This document shows, piece by piece, positions 8,290-18,034 of a stretch of DNA of 64,000 nucleotides. The position numbers and the translations under genes were made by a program. Position 1 is the stretch's first letter, and the number at the start of each line of letters is the position of its first letter. Under the pieces are notes generated by a model that was given only the letters and a program-made list of their open reading frames with translations, was not told the origin of the DNA and made no database searches. This DNA comes from DATGKG01 sp963783145 (GTDB taxonomy: Bacteria > Desulfobacterota > Binatia > Binatales > Binataceae), in assembly GCA_963783145.1 (NCBI GenBank), contig CAWAMM010000002.1, positions 434,001-498,000 of the forward strand, written 5' to 3'.

Positions 8290-10032
8290 ATGCAGAGCAC
8301 AATGAAATCCAGAAGCTTAGCTAAAATGCCCGGTGTAGCAGGTTTTCTCTTCGCCGCCGCGCTCTCGCTCGTAACCGCGCAGCCACTGCGAGCGGACAAT
8401 GCGATTCAATCGCAGACCATCAATTTGAATGCGGGACAAACCCACGTCATCGACCATCTGAAGATAGGTTCCAAACCGTCGATTCACGTCATCGAGAATC
8501 CTCATGCATTGGTGATTCATGGCGAAACGCCCGGCCAGTTGGTGCTGCTCGGCGCAGACCGAGGGCAATGGGATGTTACGGTGACTCGCGATGACGGAGC
8601 GCTGGTCGCTTACCGCATCTATGTCGCCGCGATCGCCGACAGTGCGACACCGCTCGATGCGGGAACCGGTCCGGTTGCGTATTCAGACGCAGGCCTTCCA
8701 AAACCTGTCGCACCTGAAAGCGCTTTCCAAAGCAGCTCCGAAACCGTACCGCCTTCGCACGCGGTCGATGCGTTCAACGCCGATGTCCCACCGCCGGCTG
8801 CCGCGCTGCCGATTAACCGGCAGACTGCCTCCGGCCCGGCGTCGTCAGAGTCGGGCAAATACCGAGAAGACCCTCCCGCGCTCGAGGATGACCATGTGAC
8901 ACCGAGCGGGCGCAACTACCTGCCCCCCGACGTGATCTCGGTGATGAGCGGCGCCTCGGAGATCATCGATTTTCCGCGCCGCTTGAAACGCATCTCGATC
9001 GCGGATAGTACCGTCGCCGACATCCAAGTCACCAATCCATATCAATTGAATCTGATCGGGCATCGCCCCGGTTTCACCACCCTGGCGGTATGGGACGACC
9101 AAGGCCATTACCTCGAGCGCCAGGTCCGTATCGATCCCGGCGGCAAGCAGCAGGTGATGCTCAATGCGATTGTGGCTGAACTCGATCGGACCAAGATTGA
9201 GACCCAGGGAATCGATATTTCCGCCGCGCTGGTCAAAGCAGGGATTTCGCTCACCAGCTTGCCGGGCATGGTCGCGACTCCTTACGGCCCAACCTCGCAG
9301 TTGATGGGTGGAACCGGCGCGGTTCCCGGTGTGCCTCCTGCCGGCGGCCAACTTCTGCCGCTGCTGCTGTCCAGCACGATGACCTATGGGCTGTCGACCT
9401 CGAACTCGAACTTCGCGACCCAGTCGCTCTTTCAGTTCCTCGAATCCCACAGCCTGGGGCGCATCCTCGCGCAGCCTCATCTGCTCGCAAACTCGGGACA
9501 GACCGCGTCGTTTCTATCGGGTGGTGAAATTCCGATCGTGCTCGCACAGGCGCTCAACACTTCGATTGTTTTCAAGCAGTTCGGCACCCAGCTCGATTGC
9601 CGTCCGACCGTGATCGGCCGCGACGATATCGAGCTGCTGGTCAAGAGCGAAGTATCGGAACCGGATTATGCGCACGGGGTCCAACTGTTTGGCTTCACCG
9701 TACCCGCATTTGTCACCCGCAAGGCCGACACTCTGGTCCGTTTGAAGAATGGCCAGACCCTGATCATCGCCGGCTTGATTCTGCGCAACCGCAACGCGGT
9801 GGTGAGCAAAGTTCCCTATCTCGGCGACATCCCATACGCGGGCGCGATGTTTCGCAACACCAGCTGGCAGGATCAGGAAACCGACCTGGTGATGTCAGTG
9901 CGGCCGGAAATCGTGGGCCCCTTGCCACCCAATGCTCAAGTGTTCGAACCGTCCGAGCGCGGACCTCTCACCGAGGACGAAATCCGCACCCAGCGGCTGG
10001 ATACCCCCGACGCAGCGCGCCCGCGCTTCTAG
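8290..10032 (+). CDS. cpaC: Tad secretin CpaC/RcpA
   Basis: The 580-residue outer-membrane secretin has a Sec signal (MPGVAGFLFAAALSLVTAQPLRA; ATG at 8290 or 8302). Two pilus-secretin N-domains follow, with the BON-like segment IIDFPRRLKRISIADSTVADIQVTNPYQLNLIG. The C-terminal secretin beta-barrel (GRILAQPHLLANSGQTASFLSGGEIPI ... VRLKNGQTLIIAGLI) is complete. A Pro/Ala/Ser-rich insert at about residues 125-190 is longer than in typical CpaC. It forms the outer-membrane gate for the Flp pilus. Confidence 0.94.
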   Translation: MQSTMKSRSLAKMPGVAGFLFAAALSLVTAQPLRADNAIQSQTINLNAGQTHVIDHLKIGSKPSIHVIENPHALVIHGETPGQLVLLGADRGQWDVTVTRDDGALVAYRIYVAAIADSATPLDAGTGPVAYSDAGLPKPVAPESAFQSSSETVPPSHAVDAFNADVPPPAAALPINRQTASGPASSESGKYREDPPALEDDHVTPSGRNYLPPDVISVMSGASEIIDFPRRLKRISIADSTVADIQVTNPYQLNLIGHRPGFTTLAVWDDQGHYLERQVRIDPGGKQQVMLNAIVAELDRTKIETQGIDISAALVKAGISLTSLPGMVATPYGPTSQLMGGTGAVPGVPPAGGQLLPLLLSSTMTYGLSTSNSNFATQSLFQFLESHSLGRILAQPHLLANSGQTASFLSGGEIPIVLAQALNTSIVFKQFGTQLDCRPTVIGRDDIELLVKSEVSEPDYAHGVQLFGFTVPAFVTRKADTLVRLKNGQTLIIAGLILRNRNAVVSKVPYLGDIPYAGAMFRNTSWQDQETDLVMSVRPEIVGPLPPNAQVFEPSERGPLTEDEIRTQRLDTPDAARPRF

Positions 10033-10050
10033 GAGGGGAGGGAATTTTCG

Positions 10051-11262
10051 GTGTCAGTAATCGACTTGAACAACGCGAAAAAAGCTGCGCTGCGGATCGA
10101 GCTTATTGGGCATGCGTCTGAGTTTCGCGATGCGGTCAAGCAGGCGCTCGCGCGAGTCAGCGAACCCCGTCTGATGGTGATCGATTCCGAGCAATCGGCC
10201 AATTCCAGCTCAGCGACGAGCACTCCAATCGATGTCTCGATGGTGTTGTTCGACGGCGACGAAGATAAATCGCTCGCCTACCTGCAGCATCATTCATCGC
10301 AGATGCCGCGACCGGCGCTGTTCGGACTTTTGAAGGAGCGCTCTCCCGGATTGATGAAGCGCGTCATTCGCGCGGGTGCTGACGAGCTCCTTTTTTTACC
10401 GCTCGACCAGGGCGATCTTACCCGCGCGCTGCTGAAAGTGAGCGAGAACCGCATCCGCACCGGACGGCACGACGGCGGCAGCGTGATTTCGCTGGTCAGT
10501 ATCGTTGGCGGAGTCGGCGTCAGCTCGATTGCCGCCAACCTGGCGCTGGCGCTGCGTTACAAACTCGACAAACGCGTTGCACTGCTCGACCTCGACTTGC
10601 AAACCGGCGCGCTCGCGGTGCTGCTCAACCTCGAGCCCGAGTTCACCATCATGCCGCTCTGCCGGCTGGAGAAAAAACTCGACTCGATTCAGCTGGAAGC
10701 GGCCCTGACCAAGCATTCTTCAGGCGCGTATCTGCTCGCGGCGCCGAGGCGGATCGAAGAGGGCGAGCTGGTTTCAGATAGTACGGTGGCCACGGTGATC
10801 GATTTCATGCGCGACATGTTCGATTTCGTGATCGTCGATTGCGGCCATCACTTCGATGAAAAATCGGTCGCGGTCTGCGAGCGCTCCAACAGCCTGATCT
10901 ACGTGCTCAATCAGACCGTCACTTCAGTGCGCTCAGCATGGCGATTCATCGATCTATTCGAACGCCTGAACCTGGCGGTCGAGCCGCACTTCGCCCTCAA
11001 TCGCTTTCAACTGACGCATAGCATCACGCAAAAGCAGCTCGAGAACACGCTCGGCCGCCCGATGTACCTGAGCCTTCCGCGCGATGACAAATCGCTGGAG
11101 CTGGCGGAACTCTCCGGCAAGGACCTGTGGCAGGTCGCTCCCGCATCGGCGCTGGTGAAAAGTTTCGATGCGCTCGCGTGCCGGCTCGCCAACGTCGAAA
11201 GCGCGGAAGAACGCGAGAGGCCGCTCATCTCGCGGCTGTTCTCGGCCTTCTCACACTCTTAG
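10051..11262 (+). CDS. cpaE: Tad pilus localisation ATPase CpaE/TadZ
   Basis: The 403-residue protein starts at a GTG with AGGAGGGGAG 10 bases upstream. An N-terminal receiver-like domain (residues 1-135) precedes a MinD/ParA-type ATPase fold. The deviant Walker A, usually KGGxGxS/T, reads VGGVGVSS here, lacking the signature lysine, as in other atypical TadZ proteins. DLDLQTGAL and VIVDCGHH are the downstream nucleotide-site motifs. TadZ proteins position the pilus machinery at a pole; catalytic ATPase activity may be weak or absent. Confidence 0.9.
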   Translation: MSVIDLNNAKKAALRIELIGHASEFRDAVKQALARVSEPRLMVIDSEQSANSSSATSTPIDVSMVLFDGDEDKSLAYLQHHSSQMPRPALFGLLKERSPGLMKRVIRAGADELLFLPLDQGDLTRALLKVSENRIRTGRHDGGSVISLVSIVGGVGVSSIAANLALALRYKLDKRVALLDLDLQTGALAVLLNLEPEFTIMPLCRLEKKLDSIQLEAALTKHSSGAYLLAAPRRIEEGELVSDSTVATVIDFMRDMFDFVIVDCGHHFDEKSVAVCERSNSLIYVLNQTVTSVRSAWRFIDLFERLNLAVEPHFALNRFQLTHSITQKQLENTLGRPMYLSLPRDDKSLELAELSGKDLWQVAPASALVKSFDALACRLANVESAEERERPLISRLFSAFSHS

Positions 11263-11275
11263 TACGGTGCAATTT

Positions 11276-12661
11276 ATGGGACTTGCTGATCGGCTGGGAC
11301 ATAAACGACCCGACGACGCACGGCATGATACCGCCGCCGACGCGCCCAGTTCATTCATCGTCAGCGGCGGCAAACGCAAAGCGGATTTGCTCTCGGAAGG
11401 CGCGCGCCGCCTCAAAATCAAGGTTCACAACCGGCTGTTCGAGACCATCGACATCTCCAAGCTGGAGGCGCTCGACCCCGCGCTGGTTTCCAGCAAAGTC
11501 ATCGCGGCCATCACCGATATTCTCAGCGAGGACGGCCGCCTGCTCACCGACGTGGATCGCGATCGCCTGGTGGAGGAAATCAAGAACGAGCTACTCGGCC
11601 TCGGACCGCTGGAGCCGTTGCTGCGCGACGATGCCGTGACCGACATCATGGTCAACGGCGCACGCCAGGTTTACGTCGAGAAGGGCGGCAAGCTCCATCT
11701 TACAGATGTGCAGTTTTATGACGATGCGCACGTGATGCTAATCATCGATCGCATCGTGTCGCGCGTCGGCCGCCGCGTCGATGAGTCCTCGCCCAAGGTC
11801 GATGCACGTCTGCCCGACGGCTCGCGTATCAACGCGATCATACCGCCGCTGGCGATCGATGGTCCTTCGCTATCGATCCGGCGTTTCGGAAAAAAGCGCT
11901 ACGACATTGGCGGCCTGGTCGAAAAAGGCACCGTGACCTGGGAAATGGTGGAGTTTCTGATGGCGGTAGTGCGCGCGCGACTCAACATTCTGGTCTGCGG
12001 CGGCACCGGCTCCGGAAAGACCACCATGCTCAATTGTCTCTCGGCGTTCGTTCCCGAGAATGAGCGCATCGTGACCATCGAAGACTCCGCGGAATTGTCA
12101 CTGCAACAACCGCATGTGGTGCGCCTCGAGACTCGGCCCGCGAACATGGAAGGCAAGGGCGAGGTCACCCAGCGTGACCTGGTGAAGAATTGCCTGCGGA
12201 TGCGGCCCGATCGCATCGTGGTGGGCGAGGTTCGCGGCGCCGAGGTGTTCGACATGCTGCAGGCGATGAGCACCGGCCACGACGGGTCCATCGCGACCAT
12301 CCACGCCAACAGCGCGCGCGAATGCCTGGGTCGCCTCGAAATGATGATGCTGCTGTCGGGATTTCCGATTCCGCAGCGCGCCATGCGCCAGCAGATCGCC
12401 GCCGCGGTTAACATGATCGTTCACGTCGCGCGCCTCTCCGATGGCTCCCGCAAGGTGATGAAGATTTCCGAGATCTCCGGGATGGAGGGCGAGATGATCA
12501 TGATGCAGGACCTGTACGAGTTTAATCGCACCGACCTCGGGTCCGATGGCGCCATCGTCGGCGACTATCGTCCGACCGGAATTCGTTCGTGTTACGCGCG
12601 GCGACTCGAAATCGCCGGCTACAAGCCCGACACGCGTCTCATTCGCACGGCCGAGGCCTGA
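11276..12661 (+). CDS. cpaF: Tad pilus motor ATPase CpaF/TadA
   Basis: The 461-residue secretion ATPase starts at the ATG at 11276, 13 bp after cpaE. The N-terminal domain carries LGLGPLEPLLRDDAVTDIMVNG, typical of CpaF. Walker A is CGGTGSGKTT, the Asp and His boxes lie around TIEDSAEL and ATIHANS, and Walker B is RIVVGEVRGAE. As a hexamer it powers both extension and retraction of Tad pili. No frame damage. Confidence 0.96.
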   Translation: MGLADRLGHKRPDDARHDTAADAPSSFIVSGGKRKADLLSEGARRLKIKVHNRLFETIDISKLEALDPALVSSKVIAAITDILSEDGRLLTDVDRDRLVEEIKNELLGLGPLEPLLRDDAVTDIMVNGARQVYVEKGGKLHLTDVQFYDDAHVMLIIDRIVSRVGRRVDESSPKVDARLPDGSRINAIIPPLAIDGPSLSIRRFGKKRYDIGGLVEKGTVTWEMVEFLMAVVRARLNILVCGGTGSGKTTMLNCLSAFVPENERIVTIEDSAELSLQQPHVVRLETRPANMEGKGEVTQRDLVKNCLRMRPDRIVVGEVRGAEVFDMLQAMSTGHDGSIATIHANSARECLGRLEMMMLLSGFPIPQRAMRQQIAAAVNMIVHVARLSDGSRKVMKISEISGMEGEMIMMQDLYEFNRTDLGSDGAIVGDYRPTGIRSCYARRLEIAGYKPDTRLIRTAEA

Positions 12662-12666
12662 TCGCC

Positions 12667-13617
12667 ATGGAACTGATCGGGCTGCTGCTATTTATGATGG
12701 TGTGCGTGGTGGTCGGCTATTTCGCGATGCGCCATACGCGCCCGGCGCGCGAGGTGCGTCAACTCGAGAGCCGCCTCAGCCGGCCGCAAACCGCTGGCGA
12801 AGAAATCCTGCGCGACAGGCTCAAGAAAGAGCGTGGCCTCGGCTCCGGATTGGGGTGGTTTTACGATCTGGGAGTGATGCATCGGCTGGAGCAGAGTCTC
12901 TGGCAGGCCGGCATCTATCGCCGCGTCAGCGACATTTTACTCCTGATGCTGCTCATGTTCGGGGCAGGCGCGATGATCGGCGCCGCCTTCTGGGAGGATC
13001 CGGTTTTCGCGATCGTGCTCGGTGGCGGTCTCGCCATCATCCCGATTTTCTACATCCAGATTAAACGCAAGCGGCGTATCAAGCGGTTCGTTCAACAGCT
13101 TCCCTTCGCGCTCGATCTGATCAAGTCCTCGCTCGAAGCCGGACACTCGCTGCTGCGTGGACTGCAGGTGGTGGTGGGCGAATTTGAAGATCCGATCGCC
13201 ACCGAATTTCGCTCCGTGATCGAACAAACGCGACTGGGATTTCCTTTGCCGCGTGCAATGGAAGAAATGCTCAAACGTGTGCCCGACGATGACCTGCGCC
13301 TTTTGATTGTGGCAGTGCGGGTTCAGTCTGAGGTCGGCAGCAGCCTCGCAGTGATCATCGAGCGGCTGGCCGAAATCGTGCGCATCCGCCACCGCCTCGG
13401 CGCGCAGGTCCGCGCCCTGACGGCGCAGGCACGCATGAGCGGATGGGTGGTGGCGGCGCTGCCGGTGATTCTGCTGGCGGCGTTCAGCGTCATTCAGCCG
13501 TCGTATACGCATACGCTGTTTTATGAACCCGGTGGCCAGCGCCTGCTGAAGATCGCGGCAACGCTGGACATCCTCGCGTTCCTGTCGATCCGCAAATTGC
13601 TCAAGGTCAAATACTGA
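12667..13617 (+). CDS. tadB: Tad inner-membrane platform protein TadB
   Basis: The 316-residue T2SSF-family membrane protein starts at the ATG at 12667, 5 bp after cpaF. It has an N-terminal helix (ELIGLLLFMMVCVVVGYFAM), a pair of helices around 95-130, the T2SSF domain (QLPFALDLIKSSLEAGHSLLRGLQVV ... VRVQSEVGSSLAVIIERLAEIVRIRHRLGAQVRALTAQARMSG), and a C-terminal helix. It forms the membrane platform with TadC, driven by CpaF. Confidence 0.94.
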   Translation: MELIGLLLFMMVCVVVGYFAMRHTRPAREVRQLESRLSRPQTAGEEILRDRLKKERGLGSGLGWFYDLGVMHRLEQSLWQAGIYRRVSDILLLMLLMFGAGAMIGAAFWEDPVFAIVLGGGLAIIPIFYIQIKRKRRIKRFVQQLPFALDLIKSSLEAGHSLLRGLQVVVGEFEDPIATEFRSVIEQTRLGFPLPRAMEEMLKRVPDDDLRLLIVAVRVQSEVGSSLAVIIERLAEIVRIRHRLGAQVRALTAQARMSGWVVAALPVILLAAFSVIQPSYTHTLFYEPGGQRLLKIAATLDILAFLSIRKLLKVKY

Positions 13618-13618
13618 T

Positions 13619-14563
13619 ATGTCGCCGTTGATGTTAGGCATGGTGATTTTCGTGTTGCTCGCGATCGTCGCGGTATGTTTGTCCGCGGCGATATCCGACC
13701 GTTCCAGCGCGCTCGAGGAGCGCCTTTCCGAGATGGGCGCCCGGATGCGGGTTTCCTACGGCGGATTGGACGCCGGAGAGATCGAAAGCGTTACCGTCGC
13801 GCATGCGCTGTTCAAGTGGGCGCTGCGAAAGATTCCCAAGCCGAAGCTCGACGCTCCCGAGGTGGCAAAAGTCGCGAAGGTAATGGTGCAGGCCGGTTAT
13901 CCGGGTGCTCGCGCGATGCATATCTTCCAACTGGTGCGAATTTCCTCGGCGGTCGGCGTGACCTGCGCCGCGCTCGCGCTAAGCGTCCTTTCGCAATCGT
14001 CGGGCCCGCGCACCATCATGGTGACGATCATGGGGGCCGCGCTGGGCGCATGGTTGCCACTGCAATTCGTGTCTCATCAGGCGAAGAAACGTCGCGCCGA
14101 AATCGCCAGTCAGCTTTCCAACGTGCTGGACCTGTTGGTGGTGTGCGTCGAGGCCGGCCTCGGCATCACCGAAGCGATCAAGATGGTCGGCTCCGAGTCG
14201 GACCGCCAGGGGCAGCTCATCGGGCGCGAGCTCGCGATGGTTTCGGCGGAACTGAGTGCCGGCAGCGGACTTGGTTATGCTTTGCGTGGGCTCGCCACGC
14301 GGACCAACATCGACGATATCAAGCCGCTCGCCGCCACCATGATTCAAAGCGAGCAGCTCGGCTCGCGGATGGGCCCGGCCTTGCGCGCGCTGTCGGATAG
14401 TTTGCGTAGCTCGCGTCGGTTGCGCGCTGAAGAGGCTGCGCAGAAAACCACCGTCAAGATTTTATTTCCCCTGATTTTTTTTATATTGCCCGCGATGATG
14501 ATCGTGATCGTCGGTCCCGCGATGATGGAAATCATTCGCGCGATGACGCAGGGTGCGGGGTGA
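13619..14563 (+). CDS. tadC: Tad inner-membrane platform protein TadC
   Basis: The 314-residue second T2SSF protein begins 1 bp after the tadB stop. Membrane helices lie at the N-terminus and around 105-145. The central cytoplasmic domain shows QLSNVLDLLVVCVEAGLGITEAIKMV and RTNIDDIKPLAATMIQSEQLGSRMGPALRALSDSLRSSRRLRAEE, family hallmarks, and the C-terminus is LFPLIFFILPAMMIVIVGPAMMEI. No prepilin peptidase (TadV) or minor pilins (TadE/F/G) follow; they must be elsewhere. Confidence 0.94.
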   Translation: MSPLMLGMVIFVLLAIVAVCLSAAISDRSSALEERLSEMGARMRVSYGGLDAGEIESVTVAHALFKWALRKIPKPKLDAPEVAKVAKVMVQAGYPGARAMHIFQLVRISSAVGVTCAALALSVLSQSSGPRTIMVTIMGAALGAWLPLQFVSHQAKKRRAEIASQLSNVLDLLVVCVEAGLGITEAIKMVGSESDRQGQLIGRELAMVSAELSAGSGLGYALRGLATRTNIDDIKPLAATMIQSEQLGSRMGPALRALSDSLRSSRRLRAEEAAQKTTVKILFPLIFFILPAMMIVIVGPAMMEIIRAMTQGAG

Positions 14564-14652
14564 GGTCTGGGAGAGAAAAGAGTGAGCGGATGGGGTTGGA
14601 CGATGCTCGCCTTAGTACTTGACGTAACACGTTCACGGACATAACTGGATTG

Positions 14653-15204
14653 ATGGTGGACGCGACGATTCAAAAAATTCGAGCGGTCGAGTTGTGGCGC
14701 GAAGGTTATCAGCATCACACGCGCGCGTTCGCGCTCGCGGGTGGCCAATGCGATCGCGAAGCGGTGGAGGAACTTAACACCGCGGTGAGCCTCTATTCGC
14801 AATCCATCGAGACGTTTCCCACTGCCGAGGCTTATACCTTTCGCGGCTGGGCGTACCAGTCGTTTGGGCGCACCGACGACGCGATCGAGGAATGCAAGCG
14901 CGCGATCCAGGTCGATCCCGAGTTCGGCAACCCTTACAACGATATCGGCGCCTATCTGATCGGCAAGGGCAAGCTGGACGAGGCTATCGAGTGGCTCGAA
15001 AAAGCCAAGCGCGCGCCCAAGTATGACCCACGCCATTTTCCCTTTATGAATCTCGGACGGCTTTACGCGCAGAAGGGCATGGTGATGAAGGCCATCGAGG
15101 AATTCGAAGGGGCGCTGAAGTTTGCCCAGCGCGAAGGTGGCGACGCCGACACCGCCGCATCGATCAGCGAGCAGTTGCGCAACCTGCGCGCGATGCTCAA
15201 TTAG
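14653..15204 (+). CDS. TPR protein at the end of the Tad locus
   Basis: The protein has about 183 residues, with tandem ATG/GTG starts at 14653/14656 and a TTG at 14650. It is largely TPR-like helices: AEAYTFRGWAYQSFGRTDDAIEECKRAIQVDPEFGNPYNDIGAYLIGKGKLDEAIEWLEKAKRAP and a third unit ending in EFEGALKFAQREGGDADTAASI. No signal peptide. Many Tad loci carry a TPR pilotin (TadD) here, but TadD is usually a lipoprotein and this protein is not, so the link is by position only. Confidence 0.7.
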   Translation: MVDATIQKIRAVELWREGYQHHTRAFALAGGQCDREAVEELNTAVSLYSQSIETFPTAEAYTFRGWAYQSFGRTDDAIEECKRAIQVDPEFGNPYNDIGAYLIGKGKLDEAIEWLEKAKRAPKYDPRHFPFMNLGRLYAQKGMVMKAIEEFEGALKFAQREGGDADTAASISEQLRNLRAMLN

Positions 15205-15220
15205 CCGCGCCCTGAGCATC

Positions 15221-15667
15221 ATGCTTAAGGTCGGTGACACGGCTCCCGATTTCACCGCACCGTCGCACGACGGCAAAACTCTTGTGCTCTCCAGTCTACG
15301 CGGCAAAAAAGTTCTGCTGTGGTTTTATCCTGAGGCCGATACGCCCGGATGCTCGCTCGAAGGCCGCGGCTTTCGCGACCATCAGGAATACTACGACGAC
15401 AACGGTATCCAGATCGTGGGCATCAGCTTCGATCCCATCGAGCGCAATGCCGCCTTCGCGCAAAAGTTCGATTTCAAGTTCCCGCTGTTATCCGACTGCG
15501 ACCGTAAAATCGCGCTCGCTTATGGCGCCTGCTCCGAGGCCAAGGCGCAACACGCCGAGCGGATCAGCTTCCTCATCGATGAGCAAGGTAAAATCGCGCG
15601 TATCTATGACAGCGTCGATCCGCGCGACCATCCCGCCAAGGTTCTCGCAGAAATTCTGGACGTCTAG
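15221..15667 (+). CDS. bcp: Peroxiredoxin, BCP/PrxQ type
   Basis: The 148-residue thioredoxin-fold peroxidase reduces hydroperoxides. The peroxidatic Cys is in DTPGCS within LLWFYPEADTPGCSLEGRGFRD. In two-Cys BCPs a resolving Cys lies five residues further on; here that position is Arg, so this enzyme must use another Cys (LLSDCDRK or YGACSE) or work as a 1-Cys type. Starts at the ATG at 15221; the next gene follows 6 bp after its stop. Confidence 0.9.
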   Translation: MLKVGDTAPDFTAPSHDGKTLVLSSLRGKKVLLWFYPEADTPGCSLEGRGFRDHQEYYDDNGIQIVGISFDPIERNAAFAQKFDFKFPLLSDCDRKIALAYGACSEAKAQHAERISFLIDEQGKIARIYDSVDPRDHPAKVLAEILDV

Positions 15668-15673
15668 CGCACC

Positions 15674-16465
15674 ATGAGAGTAGAAACGGTTCTCCTCGAC
15701 CTCGACGAGACCCTCATCGTAGAGGAAGCCTCCAACGACGCGTCCGCGATGGTAGCGTGCGATATGGCGCGGCGACGTCACGGGATTGATGTCCGCGCAA
15801 TGCTGACCGCGCTGCGCGCGCGTTCTCGCGATCTGTGGCGCTCCGGTCCAGCCCTGCAGTATTGCCTCGATATCGGTGTCAGCCCGCGCGAGGGGTTGTG
15901 GGGCGCTTTCACCGGCGACGAACCAGGTCTCAGGATTTTGCAGGAATGGATCCCCCGCTATCGCGTTGAAGCGTGGGCTCTCGCGCTCGCCGATGTTGGC
16001 GTTGATGATCCCGCGATGGCGCGTGAGCTGGCCGACGTTTTTCTCGCCGATCGCAAGCAGCGCCACGTGGTATTTCCCGAATCACGCACGGTCCTGGAGC
16101 AACTGCGCTCGCGCTTCAGATTGGGGATGATCACCAACGGTGCTTCCGACATCCAGCGCGCCAAGATCGAAGGCTCCGGACTCGCCGAATTCTTCGATAC
16201 AATCCTGGTCTCGGGCGAGGAAGGATTCGGCAAGCCGAAACCGGAAATCTTTCGCCTCGCCATCGATCGTCTCAACGTAGACGAGGCCGGCGCCGTGATG
16301 ATCGGAGATAGCCTCGCGCGAGATGTCACGGGCGCGGCCGGCGTCGGCATCAAGAGCGTCTGGGTCAACAGGATGGGCGTCAAAGGCAGCGATCGCTTTC
16401 CGACTCCCGATGTGGAGATGCGCGACCTGATTGAACTTCCGGAGTTACTGGAAAGAATCCTTTAA
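15674..16465 (+). CDS. HAD-family hydrolase
   Basis: The 263-residue haloacid-dehalogenase-type phosphatase is complete. Motif I is LLDLDETLIVE (DxD), motif II GMITNGAS, motif III KPKPEIF with lysine, and motif IV VMIGDSLARD. The helical cap is of the C1 type. The family acts on small phosphorylated metabolites; the substrate cannot be inferred. Likely co-transcribed with the peroxiredoxin. Confidence 0.88.
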   Translation: MRVETVLLDLDETLIVEEASNDASAMVACDMARRRHGIDVRAMLTALRARSRDLWRSGPALQYCLDIGVSPREGLWGAFTGDEPGLRILQEWIPRYRVEAWALALADVGVDDPAMARELADVFLADRKQRHVVFPESRTVLEQLRSRFRLGMITNGASDIQRAKIEGSGLAEFFDTILVSGEEGFGKPKPEIFRLAIDRLNVDEAGAVMIGDSLARDVTGAAGVGIKSVWVNRMGVKGSDRFPTPDVEMRDLIELPELLERIL

Positions 16466-16635
16466 ATCCTACGCCGAAATGGTGCTGCTCGATTGTGCGA
16501 CACTTCATCCGACCTCGCATGACCACCAGATGAGGTATGCTTCACAAGAGGTCACTCCTCTCCCGAACCCTCGACGCCCATCTCAATACGTAGCTGAAAA
16601 TGAAGGCTTTAGTGTCCCGCTGCTGACGCCCTGAA

Positions 16636-16651
16636 CGGCCCGACCTTTGCT
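16636..16651 (+). promoter_or_regulatory. Candidate sigma-54 promoter before the first activator gene
   Basis: CGGCCC-GACCT-TTGCT keeps the invariant GG and GC of the -24/-12 element at the right distance, with two mismatches in the -24 box. It lies 80 bp upstream of the GTG at 16731, similar to the spacing seen for the flp and 18127 promoters. Confidence 0.45.
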
Positions 16652-16730
16652 GTGTGTATCATCGGGGGGAATCCGTGATGCGCGCAACGCGATCCGACGA
16701 CTGTGTCTCCCCATCAAGGGGAGATCCACA

Positions 16731-17951
16731 GTGGACAACCTGGCACATAGCGAAGTGACGACCGCGGTGGCGCCGCAACCGGCGGGTGAATGGATTCCGA
16801 TCGAGAAGCTGTCCGAAGGTGCTGAGCATATCGGCGGAATGCTGGTGCGCTCGGAAGAGATGAGAACCATCGTGAAGACGCTTAAGCGTCTCGGGCCTCA
16901 TCAGCAGACCGTTTTGATCGAAGGAGAATCGGGCACCGGCAAGGAATTAATCGCATGGGCGCTGCACAGCTTCGGAACCGCGCCCGATCGGCCGTTCGTT
17001 ACCTTCAACTGTTCCAACCTGGTCGACAGCCTGGCCGAGGCGCAGCTGTTCGGCCATGTGAAGGGCGCCTTCACCGATGCGCGCGAAGACGCAATCGGTT
17101 ATTTTCGCTCCGCCAATGGTGGCACGCTGTTCCTCGATGAGATCGGCGAGCTCCCATTGAATCTGCAACCGAAGCTTTTGCGCGCGGTCGAGAATCAGGA
17201 AATCCAGCCGGTCGGTACCACCAAAGTGCACAAGGTGAACATCCGCCTGGTGGCAGCGACCAATCGCGACCTGCGCGCGATGATCAAGGCCGGGCAGTTT
17301 CGCGAGGATCTCTTCTATCGGCTCAGCTCCGCGGCGCTGCGGATTCCGCCGTTGCGCGAGCGCGCGGTCGCGATCCCATGTTTCGTCGCGCATTTCATCG
17401 AGCGGTACGACCAATTGTTCGGCAAGAAGGTGCGGATGGTCTCGCGCGACGCGCTCGCGATCCTGTGCGGCTACGCATGGCCGGGTAACATCCGCGAACT
17501 TGCGCATGTGATCGAGACCGCGGTGCTGATGACCGATTCGGATCGGCTCTCGATAAACGATCTGCCCCCGCAGATTATAAACGCACGTCAGCCGCGTGAG
17601 GCTGAGCTTCTACGGGCCCATCCTTTCGGCGACCCCGAGTTGGACCAGGTCGTGCCGGTAGGCGCGACGCGAATGCCATTCGACAGCAGCGGATCAGAGG
17701 ACTCCCAGTTCCTGCTCGACAATGTGATCAAGCGCACGCTCATCAGATCGCTGGAACAAACCCAGGGCAATCGCCGTCGCGCGGCGGATCTGCTGGGAGT
17801 GTCACGCTCGACGCTCTACCGGATGCTCGCGCGTTATGAATTATGCGACAAGCCGGGCGGTTGCGGCGAAGTCGAGGAAGCGTCGATCGCGACGGGTCAG
17901 TCCGACCTACCATCACAGGTGAGACACGGACAACAAAGTGCCGCACGATGA
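16731..17951 (+). CDS. Sigma-54-dependent activator without receiver domain (first of tandem pair)
   Basis: The 406-residue bacterial enhancer-binding protein starts at the GTG at 16731 behind AAGGGGAG. Only about 45 residues precede the AAA+ domain, so there is no receiver or PAS sensor. Visible motifs are Walker A GESGTGKE, the sigma-54 contact loop GAFTDA (consensus GAFTGA), Walker B GGTLFLDEIGELP, and the arginine finger region FREDLFYRL. The C-terminal Fis-type helix-turn-helix is NRRRAADLLGVSRSTLYRML. The layout resembles PspF or HrpR/HrpS, which are controlled by partner proteins rather than phosphorylation. Its position suggests that it activates the pilus promoter. Confidence 0.93.
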   Translation: MDNLAHSEVTTAVAPQPAGEWIPIEKLSEGAEHIGGMLVRSEEMRTIVKTLKRLGPHQQTVLIEGESGTGKELIAWALHSFGTAPDRPFVTFNCSNLVDSLAEAQLFGHVKGAFTDAREDAIGYFRSANGGTLFLDEIGELPLNLQPKLLRAVENQEIQPVGTTKVHKVNIRLVAATNRDLRAMIKAGQFREDLFYRLSSAALRIPPLRERAVAIPCFVAHFIERYDQLFGKKVRMVSRDALAILCGYAWPGNIRELAHVIETAVLMTDSDRLSINDLPPQIINARQPREAELLRAHPFGDPELDQVVPVGATRMPFDSSGSEDSQFLLDNVIKRTLIRSLEQTQGNRRRAADLLGVSRSTLYRMLARYELCDKPGGCGEVEEASIATGQSDLPSQVRHGQQSAAR

Positions 17952-18034
17952 CAAAGCCGTCGCGCTGACCGTTCATGCTCCGAGCGCATTTGTGAGACGA
18001 GTGCTTTTGCTGTCCCACATTAGGCGCGTCATTC

